From Burkholderia cenocepacia (GTDB lineage Bacteria > Pseudomonadota > Gammaproteobacteria > Burkholderiales > Burkholderiaceae), in NCBI RefSeq assembly GCF_900446215.1, contig NZ_UAQZ01000001.1, forward strand, positions 992,001 through 1,056,000: 64,000 nt of DNA, given 5' to 3'. Below the pieces are notes generated by a model, which saw nothing but the letters and a program-made list of their open reading frames with translations, was not told where the DNA came from and ran no database searches. Within the stretch, counting starts at the first letter, position 1; the number at the start of each line of letters is the position of its first letter. Made by a program: the position numbers and the translations under genes. This document shows, piece by piece, positions 44,885 to 52,537 of the stretch.

Positions 44885-44899
44885 TGCGCTGACGCAGGG

Positions 44900-44925
44900 C
44901 CGGTACGCGCGCGAGCGCGTACCGG
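44900..44925. terminator. Bidirectional hairpin between aminotransferase and M20 genes
   Basis: An 11-bp perfect stem (44900-44910 with 44915-44925, GCGA loop) between the convergent stop codons. It has no T-run. Confidence 0.55.
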
Positions 44926-44938
44926 GCCGCCGCTTTCG

Positions 44939-46159
44939 CTACACCGCCTTCAACGCCCGCCGCGCCACTTCCGCGAAATACCGCGCGCCCACCGGCAGGA
45001 TCGCGTCGTTGAAATCGTAGGTCGCGTTGTGCAGCGGCACGCCGCCCTGCCCGGCCGCCTCGCCGTTGCCGATGAACGCGAAGTTGCCCGGCACTGCCTG
45101 CAGGAACGCGCCGAAATCCTCCGAGATCATCATCGGCTGCACGTCGGCGTGCACCGCGTCGGCGCCCGCGACGTGCGCGGCGGCCTGCACGGCCGTGTCG
45201 ACCCATTCCGGCGAATTCACCGTCGGCGCGAACTCGTGCGTGTATTCGAACGTGCAGGTCGCGCCGTGCGTGCGGCAGATCCCTTCGCTGATCTCGCGCA
45301 TCCGCGTTTCCAGCAGCGCCTGCACGTCGCGCGAATAGCTGCGCGTGTCGCCCTTGATCGTCACGGTCGACGGCAGCACGTTGCGCAGCCCGTCGGTGAT
45401 GAATTCCGTGCACGAGATCACCGCCTGCTGGCCCGGGTCGAGATTGCGCGACACGATCGTCTGCAGCGCGAGCACGATCTGCGAGCCGATCACGATCGGG
45501 TCGATGCCCATGTGCGGACGCGCCGCATGCGTGCCGCGCCCGTCGATCCGGATCACGAAATTGTCCTCGCTCGCCATGATGCCGCCCGCCCGCGTCGCGA
45601 ACGTGCCCGCGCGCATGCCCGGCATGTTGTGCGCGCCGAAGATCGCGTCGACCGGAAAGCGCTCGAACAGCCCGTCTGCCATCATCGCCTTCGCGCCGCG
45701 GCCGTGCTCTTCCGCCGGCTGGAAGATGAAGCGCACCGTGCCGTCGAAATCCTTGCGTTCGGCCAGCAACTGCGCGGCGCCGAGCACCATCGACATGTGG
45801 CCGTCGTGTCCGCACGCATGCATCTTGCCCGGTGTGCGCGATACGTGTTCGCGACCCGGTGCGTGCTCGGCGATGTTCAGCGCGTCCATGTCCGCACGAA
45901 TGCCGATCGCGCGCCGGCCCGTGCCGGCCGTCAGGTTCGCGACGAGCCCGGTGCCGCCGATCCCGCGATGTACGTCGAGCCCGAGCGTCGTCAGGATGCG
46001 CGCGACGTAGTCCGACGTGTTCACCTCTTCGAAACCCGTCTCCGGATACTGGTGCAGATGGCGGCGCCAGGTCTTCAGCTGCCCCTGCAGTGTGCTTTCT
46101 GCCGTTGCGTCGATTGTGTCCATTGCGTTGGCCTCGTCGATAGTCACGTCGGTCGTCAT
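44939..46159 (-). CDS. M20-family amidohydrolase (hippurate/aminoacylase-like)
   Basis: A 406-aa zinc amidohydrolase of the M20D group (HipO/AbgA-like). It has GIRADMDALNI, the metal motif MHACGHDGHMSMVLGAAQLL, FIFQPAEEHGRGAKAM with catalytic Glu pair, and GRGTHAARPHMGIDP in the dimerisation domain. It should release an amino acid from an N-acyl or carbamoyl derivative. It lies 5 nt after the diaminopropionate ammonia-lyase gene. A second ATG at 46123 is preceded by GAGG and may be the true start. Confidence 0.88.
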   Translation of the reverse strand: MTTDVTIDEANAMDTIDATAESTLQGQLKTWRRHLHQYPETGFEEVNTSDYVARILTTLGLDVHRGIGGTGLVANLTAGTGRRAIGIRADMDALNIAEHAPGREHVSRTPGKMHACGHDGHMSMVLGAAQLLAERKDFDGTVRFIFQPAEEHGRGAKAMMADGLFERFPVDAIFGAHNMPGMRAGTFATRAGGIMASEDNFVIRIDGRGTHAARPHMGIDPIVIGSQIVLALQTIVSRNLDPGQQAVISCTEFITDGLRNVLPSTVTIKGDTRSYSRDVQALLETRMREISEGICRTHGATCTFEYTHEFAPTVNSPEWVDTAVQAAAHVAGADAVHADVQPMMISEDFGAFLQAVPGNFAFIGNGEAAGQGGVPLHNATYDFNDAILPVGARYFAEVARRALKAV

Positions 46160-46164
46160 GTCGT

Positions 46165-47397
46165 TCAGGCCGCCACCGCCACGCGGCTCAGCCAGTCGCG
46201 CTGGCGCGCCAGCACCGCGTCGGCCGTCTCGCCGACGCAATGCCGGTACACGGACGGCGCGGTCGCCCCTTCCGTGTTGATCGCCAGCACGCGCGCATTC
46301 GCATCGAGCCCGACCTGTCGCGCGAGCGCCGGGTCGCGCATCAGCACGTCGAGCCCGGCCACGCCGGCCGCGCCCGATTCGCCGGCGACGACCGGCACGT
46401 CGCGTGCGCTGCCGGCCGCGAGGCCGCGCATCGCCTGCACCGCGTCGTCGTCGTCGATCAGCATGAAGTAGTCGATGCACATCTCGAGGAAATCCCACGC
46501 GAGCGGCGACGCCTCGCCGCATGCGAGCCCGGCCATCACCGAATCGACGCTGCCGGTCGCCTTCGTCGCACGGCCGGCCAACGCGCTCTGGTACAGGCAA
46601 TCGGCCTGGCGCGGCTCGACGACGACGAAGCGCGGCCGTTGCACGCCGTCGCGCTCCCACAGGTAACTCGCGACGCCCGCGGCGAGGCCGCCCACGCCGC
46701 CTTGCAGGAACACGTGCGTGAACGGCCGTCCGTCGTCCTCCGCGGCCTGCGCGGCTGCTTCGGCGGCGATCACGCCGTAGCCCTGCATCACGTCGCGCGG
46801 AATCGCTTCGTAGCCGTCGTACGACGTATCCGACACGACGTACCAGCCGTTCGCCTGCGCGAGCTGCGCCGCGCAGACGACCGATTCGTCGTAGTTCCCC
46901 GCGATGCGCACGATCCGCGCGCCGTAGGCCGAGATCGCGCGTTCGCGCTCGGCGTCGACGTTCGCATGCAGCACGATCACGCAGCCGCAGCCGATCGCGC
47001 GCGCGGCGGCAGCCAGCGCGCGGCCGTGATTGCCGTCGGTCGCGCTGATCACCGTCAGGTCGGCCAGCTCCGCCGTGTAGCGGCCGGTGACGAGCCCCTG
47101 CGGATCGAGCGCCTGCGTGCGCCGCAGCCGCTTCACGAGCCGCACCAGCGCGATCGGCGCGCCGAGCGCCTTGAAGCTGCCGAGCGGCGAGCGGCACGAC
47201 TCGTCCTTCACGCTGACGCTCGCGACGCCGAGCCGCGCGGCCAGATCGGGCAGCGCGCGCAGCGGCGTGCGCGCGTGGCCGACGAGCGGCCAGTGCGCGA
47301 GCCACGCGCCGCTTTCGTCGGCCGACGCGATGTTCATCACGCGGCGCAGCGCGTTCGGGTAAGCGGTGCGCGACGCGCGCGGGTTGGCGATCAGCAT
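46165..47397 (-). CDS. dpaL: Diaminopropionate ammonia-lyase
   Basis: A 410-aa fold-type II PLP enzyme. Lys76 in SPLGSFKALGAP is the PLP lysine (E. coli YgeX uses K77). The SATDGNHGRALAAAAR phosphate-binding loop, YDGYEAIPRDVMQGYGV and FLQGGVGGLAAGV match diaminopropionate ammonia-lyase, which converts D- and L-2,3-diaminopropionate to pyruvate and ammonia. E. coli also places ygeX next to an M20 gene (ygeY), the same neighbour as here. It is divergent from an Lrp-type regulator, which probably senses the substrate. Start ATG 47397. Confidence 0.9.
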   Translation of the reverse strand: MLIANPRASRTAYPNALRRVMNIASADESGAWLAHWPLVGHARTPLRALPDLAARLGVASVSVKDESCRSPLGSFKALGAPIALVRLVKRLRRTQALDPQGLVTGRYTAELADLTVISATDGNHGRALAAAARAIGCGCVIVLHANVDAERERAISAYGARIVRIAGNYDESVVCAAQLAQANGWYVVSDTSYDGYEAIPRDVMQGYGVIAAEAAAQAAEDDGRPFTHVFLQGGVGGLAAGVASYLWERDGVQRPRFVVVEPRQADCLYQSALAGRATKATGSVDSVMAGLACGEASPLAWDFLEMCIDYFMLIDDDDAVQAMRGLAAGSARDVPVVAGESGAAGVAGLDVLMRDPALARQVGLDANARVLAINTEGATAPSVYRHCVGETADAVLARQRDWLSRVAVAA

Positions 47398-47587
47398 GAC
47401 GAAAAGGCTCCGGAGCGGGACCGCGCAGGCGGGCGGTCGGGTGAGACAGATGGGTCGGGACAGGCAGGCGCGTATTGCGCTCGCCGTCGGTTGGAAAAAT
47501 AATATTGCGCATGCTGCTGAATGAAATCGCCAAATCGGCCGCCCAGACGCAAAAATTTCTCATTCTTCCGAGGTTCGACATACCGTC

Positions 47588-48064
47588 ATGACGACCCCTC
47601 TCGATGCGTTCGATCGCAAGTTGCTGATGGAAGTCCAGCGCGACGCGCAGACGCCGCAAGCCGAGCTCGGCGCGCGCGTCAACCTGTCGACGGCCGCGGT
47701 GAACCGGCGGCTGCGGCGCCTCGCGGAAGATGGCGTGATCGAGCGCTACACGGCCGTCGTCGCGCCGGACAAGGTCGATCATCCGCTGACGATCGTCGTG
47801 AACGTCGAGGTCGAGAGCGAGCAGATCGACCAGCTCGACGCGATGAAACGCGCGTTCGAGCGCTGCCCGCAGATCCAGCAGTGCTACTACGTGACGGGGG
47901 AATGGGATTTCGTGCTGATCCTCGCGGTGCGCAACATGGATCAGTACAACGCGCTCACGCGCGAGCTGTTCTTCGCGAACAACAACGTGAAGCGGTTCAA
48001 GACGCTGGTGAGCATGAGCCGCGTGAAGGTCGGGCTCGACGTGCCGGTCGATGCCGGCGAGTAA
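47588..48064 (+). CDS. Lrp/AsnC-family regulator
   Basis: A 158-aa Lrp/AsnC protein. The HTH covers residues 1-55 (FDRKLLMEVQRDAQTPQAELGARVNLSTAAVNRRLRRLAEDGVIERYTAVV), and the RAM effector domain 65-150 (VNVEVESEQIDQL...CYYVTGEWDFVLILAVRNMDQYN). It is divergent from dpaL, with 190 bp between them, and is the likely local regulator of the dpaL-M20 pair; an AT-rich patch with AATAATATT lies near 47497. In Salmonella the corresponding regulator DpaR is also an Lrp-like activator. Confidence 0.9.
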   Translation: MTTPLDAFDRKLLMEVQRDAQTPQAELGARVNLSTAAVNRRLRRLAEDGVIERYTAVVAPDKVDHPLTIVVNVEVESEQIDQLDAMKRAFERCPQIQQCYYVTGEWDFVLILAVRNMDQYNALTRELFFANNNVKRFKTLVSMSRVKVGLDVPVDAGE

Positions 48065-48081
48065 ATGAATGAGGCCATGAA

Positions 48082-48113
48082 GCGGCCGGCACATCGTTGC
48101 ATGCGCCGGCCGC
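48082..48113. terminator. Hairpin between Lrp and tannase genes
   Basis: GCGGCCGGC (48082-48090) pairs with GCCGGCCGC (48105-48113), 14-nt loop. It separates two convergent genes and has no T-run. Confidence 0.45.
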
Positions 48114-48131
48114 CTCCCATCGACGGCTACG

Positions 48132-49856
48132 TCAGCGACAACTGAAGCTCGCCGCCGAATTCACGTCGCCCGAGCCGTTGTAGCGCGCGACCTGCGGATA
48201 CGGGCACAACGGCCGCGTGCGTCCCGCGCCCCACGACGCGGGCACGTCCGCGTTTGGCACCGCGTTCGTCGTGTCGCGCGCGGCGGCCACGATCGCGGCC
48301 GGCGCCTGCCCCTGCTCGACCCACGCGACGAGCGGCGTCAGCATGTCGAACTGGTCGGCCGCCGGCCCGCCCGAACAGTGATTCATCCCCGGCACCGGAT
48401 AGAAGCGCGCGAAGTTCGACGCGTCGCCGCCGTTCGCCTGCGTGACGTTCGCATACCAGTCGCGCGTGTCGTTGAACGAGAACACCGGATCGCCCGTGCC
48501 GTGATAGACGAGCAGCTTCGCGCCGCGCGCCTTCAGCGCGGACAGGTTCGTCTCGTCGGGCGGCGTCATGAACGACCATGACGATTGGGTATAAACCCCG
48601 TTCGTCGCGAAGATCGCCGGCGCGTCGTTGTCCATGTCGAAGCCGAGCGCGAAACCGGGCAGGTTCGCGAGCGCCGCGGCGGTTTTCGGCGGCGTCATGA
48701 ACGTGAACGCCATCGCGGCCGGGTCGAGCGTGATCGAATTCGACTGCTTCCACCCGGCCCAACCAGGGCCCGAGATGCCCGGATCGTACGGGAAGCTCGC
48801 GTAGAGCGCCGTGCCCGCGCTGTTGCGCGCACCGGCGAACACGTTCTCCAGCGCGGTTTTCTGCGCAGGCGTCAGGCACGACCCGGTGCGCGTGCCGTTG
48901 GCGCAGGTCGGGATGTCCGTGTCGACGCTGAAGTGCGCCTGGCATGCGGCGACGTCCTGCACCATCCCGTCGGCCGCGCCATCGAGCGCATCGCATTTCT
49001 CGAGAATCTTCGCGCCGACGAACTGGCGCTCCGCATCGTTGAAACCGCTGCGGATATCCGGCAGCCCGTTCGTTCCGGTGGCCGACGCGATCTTCGCGAA
49101 CTGCTGCGCGCCATACATCTCGCCGATCGCCGCCTTCGGCAGATGGAAGCCCGGATCGCCCGCGATGATGCCGTCGTAGTCGGCCGGGTTGCGCACCGCC
49201 GTGACCATCGCGTGACGGCCGCCGTTCGAGCAGCCGCCGAAATAGCTGCGATCGGGCGCCTTGCCGTACGCGAGCCGGATCACCTGCTTGGCCATCGGCG
49301 TCAGCGCGTCGACCGCGCCGTAGCCGTAATCGATCCGCGCCTGCGGATCGAGACCGAACAGCGGATTCTGCGCGGCGCTGTGCCCCGAATCCGAGCTGAT
49401 CACCGCGAAACCCTGGTTCAACGCGTTGGTCAGCGGGCCGCCGCCGCCGATCTCGCCGGTCGCGGTCACGACGTTGCCGTCGAGCCCGCCGTTGGCCTGG
49501 TAGAAGAAGCGGCCGTTCCATGCTTTCGGCAAACGCATCTCGAAGCCGATCGCATAGGTCTTGCCGTCCACCGCGCTCACGCGCTCGTTCATCTTGCCGG
49601 CGATCACGCAGTGCTCGGCGACCGGCTTGCCGGCCACCGTCAGCGTGCCGGCCGCGGCGGTCGTCACCGACGTGAACGACGTGTTCGCATACGCGAGCTT
49701 CGCGGCGAGCGCGTCGCAGGTCTGCGCCATCGCGGCCGGCGTCGCGGCGCTCAGGTGCGTGGGCGCGGCGCTGACCGAATCGTCGCCGCCGCACCCGGCG
49801 AGCATCGCGGCGGCAGACAACGGCGCAATGCAAAGGAATGCAGATTTTCTGTTCAA
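48132..49856 (-). CDS. Tannase/feruloyl esterase family lipoprotein
   Basis: A 574-aa exported esterase. Signal sequence MNRKSAFLCIAPLSAAAMLAGC ends in a lipobox, so it is probably membrane-anchored. The nucleophile motif is GGCSNGG with S210, followed by the calcium-lid region and a C-terminal PGMNHCSGGPAADQFD with catalytic His. This family splits gallate esters or feruloyl-polysaccharide esters. A GTG at 49880 starts the frame, but a TTG at 49856 preceded by GGGAG six bases away gives the better ribosome site and signal peptide. It is last in the porin-MFS operon, beside the ferulate catabolic genes. Confidence 0.88.
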   Translation of the reverse strand: MNRKSAFLCIAPLSAAAMLAGCGGDDSVSAAPTHLSAATPAAMAQTCDALAAKLAYANTSFTSVTTAAAGTLTVAGKPVAEHCVIAGKMNERVSAVDGKTYAIGFEMRLPKAWNGRFFYQANGGLDGNVVTATGEIGGGGPLTNALNQGFAVISSDSGHSAAQNPLFGLDPQARIDYGYGAVDALTPMAKQVIRLAYGKAPDRSYFGGCSNGGRHAMVTAVRNPADYDGIIAGDPGFHLPKAAIGEMYGAQQFAKIASATGTNGLPDIRSGFNDAERQFVGAKILEKCDALDGAADGMVQDVAACQAHFSVDTDIPTCANGTRTGSCLTPAQKTALENVFAGARNSAGTALYASFPYDPGISGPGWAGWKQSNSITLDPAAMAFTFMTPPKTAAALANLPGFALGFDMDNDAPAIFATNGVYTQSSWSFMTPPDETNLSALKARGAKLLVYHGTGDPVFSFNDTRDWYANVTQANGGDASNFARFYPVPGMNHCSGGPAADQFDMLTPLVAWVEQGQAPAAIVAAARDTTNAVPNADVPASWGAGRTRPLCPYPQVARYNGSGDVNSAASFSCR

Positions 49857-49889
49857 GATAGCTCCCGTTCGGTTCGTCACGCCAGTGAA

Positions 49890-51038
49890 TCAGAACATGT
49901 GCCGCATGCCGACCATCGCGCCGAGCTGCCCCATCCCCGCGCCGGGCGTGGTGCCGGGCCCGCCGCCGCTGACCGAGTAGCGTGCATGCGCGCTGTTCCA
50001 CAGATACGACGATTGCGCATAGACGGCCGTGCGCTTGGTCAGCAGATAGGTCGCGCGCAGCGTGGCCATCGTCGCGCGCGTGTCGTGCGCGGAATTGACG
50101 ATCCGGTAGCCTTCGCCGTCGACGATGAAATCGGGCTTCACCGCATACGACGCGCCGACGAAGAACAGGTCCGAATGCGCGCCCGCCGCCGCCGGCGAAC
50201 CGGTCGACACGCGCCGCCCGATCCAGCCCGCGCCGATCTTCGCACCGGCCGCTTGCGCATACGCGCTCACGTGGGTGCGCGCATCCTTGCCGCCGCTGCT
50301 GGTGAAGGGAACGGGCGCCACGCCGTCGAAGAAGTTGGCGGCCGCTGCGGTACCACCGCGCTGTTCCTCGTACGACGCCGCCGCACCGAAGTACGCGCTG
50401 TCGTACTTGAGCATCACCGACCAGTTGCGGCATTGCACCGCGTCGCCCGGCACCTGCCCCGCGCACGTGCCCTGCCCCGGCGAATTGCCGGTGCCCGCGC
50501 CGTCGCGGCCGAACGAATACGCGGCGCCGAGCGTCACGCCGCGATACGTGCCGAGGTAGGTCACCGCATTGTCGGCGCGGCCGTTCGGCACGTACGCGTC
50601 GAACGAGCCGAGCCCGTAGATGTCGGGGCCGATGATGTCCGCGCCCTGCAGCGCGAGATAGGTCATCGTGTACTGGCGGCCGAACGCGAGCGTGCCGAAG
50701 CCGCTCTTCAGCCCGACGAACGCCTGCCGCCCGAACAGCCGGCCGCCCTGGCCGAGATCGCCGCCGCGCACGTTGAAGCCGCTTTCGAGCGTGAACACCG
50801 CCTGATAGCCGCCGCCGAGATCCTCGCTGCCGCGCAGCCCCCAGCGCGACGGCAGTTCGCCCGTCACGCCCGGCATCCGCACCACGTGATCGCCGGCCGC
50901 GTTCGCGTGCGACACGAATTCGACGCCCGTGTCGATGATCCCGTACAGCGTCACGCTCGACTGCGCGTGCGCGCCCGGCGCGGCGAGCGCGCAGCACGCG
51001 CCGGCGGCCAGCAGGCCATTCCTTGTCTTCGTCTTCAT
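49890..51038 (-). CDS. Gram-negative trimeric porin (OmpC/Porin_4 type)
   Basis: A 382-aa outer-membrane porin. Signal peptide ends ...APGAHA before QSSVTLYGIIDTGVEFVSH, the classic Burkholderia porin start. Typical blocks follow (SRWGLRGSEDLGGGYQAVFTLESGFN, LFGRQAFVGLKSGFGTLAFGRQYT), and the last residue is Phe (MRHMF), as needed for outer-membrane assembly. It lies between the aromatic-acid MFS and the esterase genes, so it probably admits aromatic esters or acids. GGAG precedes ATG 51038 at a longer distance than ideal. Confidence 0.92.
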   Translation of the reverse strand: MKTKTRNGLLAAGACCALAAPGAHAQSSVTLYGIIDTGVEFVSHANAAGDHVVRMPGVTGELPSRWGLRGSEDLGGGYQAVFTLESGFNVRGGDLGQGGRLFGRQAFVGLKSGFGTLAFGRQYTMTYLALQGADIIGPDIYGLGSFDAYVPNGRADNAVTYLGTYRGVTLGAAYSFGRDGAGTGNSPGQGTCAGQVPGDAVQCRNWSVMLKYDSAYFGAAASYEEQRGGTAAAANFFDGVAPVPFTSSGGKDARTHVSAYAQAAGAKIGAGWIGRRVSTGSPAAAGAHSDLFFVGASYAVKPDFIVDGEGYRIVNSAHDTRATMATLRATYLLTKRTAVYAQSSYLWNSAHARYSVSGGGPGTTPGAGMGQLGAMVGMRHMF

Positions 51039-51106
51039 TTCGTTGCGTCTCCAGACCATGTTGAATCGCGCGCTCTGACGGCGCGCATCGAAAAAACCGG
51101 GCAATG

Positions 51107-52312
51107 TCAGTCGCCGGCCCGCGGGCGGCGGATCAACAGCAGCGCGGCCACGGCCGCGACCAGCGTGACGGGGATGCTCGCGCCGATCACGACCGGCGCG
51201 CTGCGGCCGGCGGCCAGCAACGTCGCGGCCGCGAGCGGGCCGACGACGGAGCCGAGCCGGCCGACGGCGACCGCCGAGCCGACGCCGGTCCCGCGCATCG
51301 CGGTGGGGTAGTACATCGCGGCCAGCGCATACAGCACCGACTGGCCGCCGACGACGAACATCCCGGCCGCGAACGCAGCCGCCGCGAGCGACGCGAAGCC
51401 GGGTGCGGCCGCCAGCGCGGCGAGCGACAGCACGATGCCGACGTACATGCCGCCGACCACGCGCGACGCGCGCATCCGGTCGAGCGCCGCGCCGATGCCG
51501 AGCGCGCCGAGCCCCGCGCCGACGTTGAACGCGATCTGCACGAGGCCGACGTGCGCGCGATCGAGCCCGCGCGCGGCCATCAGCGACGGCAGCCAGTTCA
51601 GCAGGAAGTAGAGGACGATCAGCGTGCAGAAGTAGCTGACCCACAGCGCGAACGTCGACGTCGTACGGCCGTCGCCGAACAGCGTCCGGGCGACGCTGGC
51701 GCGCGCGGCCTGCGTGCCCGCGACGTCGAGATACGCGCGCGATTCCGGCAGGCACCACACGAGCAGCGGCACGAGCAGCAGCGGCCCCAGGCCGCCGACG
51801 TAGAAGATGTGGCGCCATTCGGTGTCGCCCGCGAGCAGCACGCCGATCAGCGACGCGATCACGCCGCCGAACGGGATCCCGCAGTACATCGTCGCGACCG
51901 CGCTGCTGCGCGAGCGCGGCTCGACCGCTTCGGACGACAGCGCGATCAGGTTGGGCATCGCGCCGCCGAGGCCGATACCGGTCAGCACGCGCACGACGAC
52001 GAGCATCGCGAAGCTCGAGACCTGCGCGGTCGCGATCGACAGCAGCCCGAACAGCACGGTCGACGCGATCAGCACGCGCTTGCGGCCGATCCGGTCGGCG
52101 AGCCGCCCGCCGAGCATCGCACCCGGCAGCAGCCCGAAGGTGCCCGCGCTGAACGCGATGCCCATCTGCGATACGGACAGCCCGAATTCGCGCGCCATCC
52201 GCGGCGCGGCGACGCCGACCGACTGCAGGTCGAGCCCTTCGAGGAGGGCGATCGCGAAACACAACGCCAGCGTGGTCGCGACCGTGGATTTTTCGGCAAC
52301 GTAAGTGTTCAT
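51107..52312 (-). CDS. MFS transporter, aromatic acid:H+ symporter (AAHS)-like
   Basis: A 401-aa twelve-helix MFS protein. The motif after TM2 reads GGRLADRIGRKRVL, and the LLEGLDLQSVGVAAPRMAREF start and GAMPNLIALSSEAVEP block match the AAHS family (PcaK/MhpT-like) that imports hydroxylated aromatic acids. It is the first gene of a unit followed by the porin and tannase/feruloyl esterase genes. GGAGAC precedes the ATG. A copy of the ATCAGG-N3-CCTGAT operator lies about 110 bp upstream, linking it to the ech operon. Confidence 0.9.
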   Translation of the reverse strand: MNTYVAEKSTVATTLALCFAIALLEGLDLQSVGVAAPRMAREFGLSVSQMGIAFSAGTFGLLPGAMLGGRLADRIGRKRVLIASTVLFGLLSIATAQVSSFAMLVVVRVLTGIGLGGAMPNLIALSSEAVEPRSRSSAVATMYCGIPFGGVIASLIGVLLAGDTEWRHIFYVGGLGPLLLVPLLVWCLPESRAYLDVAGTQAARASVARTLFGDGRTTSTFALWVSYFCTLIVLYFLLNWLPSLMAARGLDRAHVGLVQIAFNVGAGLGALGIGAALDRMRASRVVGGMYVGIVLSLAALAAAPGFASLAAAAFAAGMFVVGGQSVLYALAAMYYPTAMRGTGVGSAVAVGRLGSVVGPLAAATLLAAGRSAPVVIGASIPVTLVAAVAALLLIRRPRAGD

Positions 52313-52421
52313 GTCTCCAGTCCCATGTCTTTGTAGTCGGTCGGCCGTGCAACGACCGTCGCGCGCCGCCGCCGGCCAGTGGCGGTTCGGCGCGCGAGGT
52401 GTCGAATGAAAGGCCGCCTTT

Positions 52422-52436
52422 ATCAGGCAACCTGAT
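52422..52436. promoter_or_regulatory. MarR-type operator in front of the MFS-porin-esterase unit
   Basis: ATCAGG (52422-52427), CAA, CCTGAT (52431-52436) match the inner six bases per arm of the operator before ech. It overlaps a possible minus-strand promoter, with TGATAA as -10-like hexamer. Confidence 0.75.
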
Positions 52437-52537
52437 TCACTGGCCGCAAGAATGCCCGCCGGTGTCGTGGCCGGCCGGTCGTTGTGCCTGCTTGTTGTTG
52501 CTGACTGCTTGCTGCTCGTTGCTGCCCGTGCGTGCGC

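Noticed and set aside
44939..48094. Single frame of over 1000 codons covering the M20 gene and reading on through dpaL
   Set aside because: Only the last 406 codons encode a recognisable protein; upstream it is an alternative frame of dpaL and the antisense of the Lrp gene. Not a fusion.
49890..52430. Extended porin frame running through the MFS gene
   Set aside because: The signal peptide and ribosome site mark the porin start at 51038; the upstream part is the out-of-frame MFS gene.
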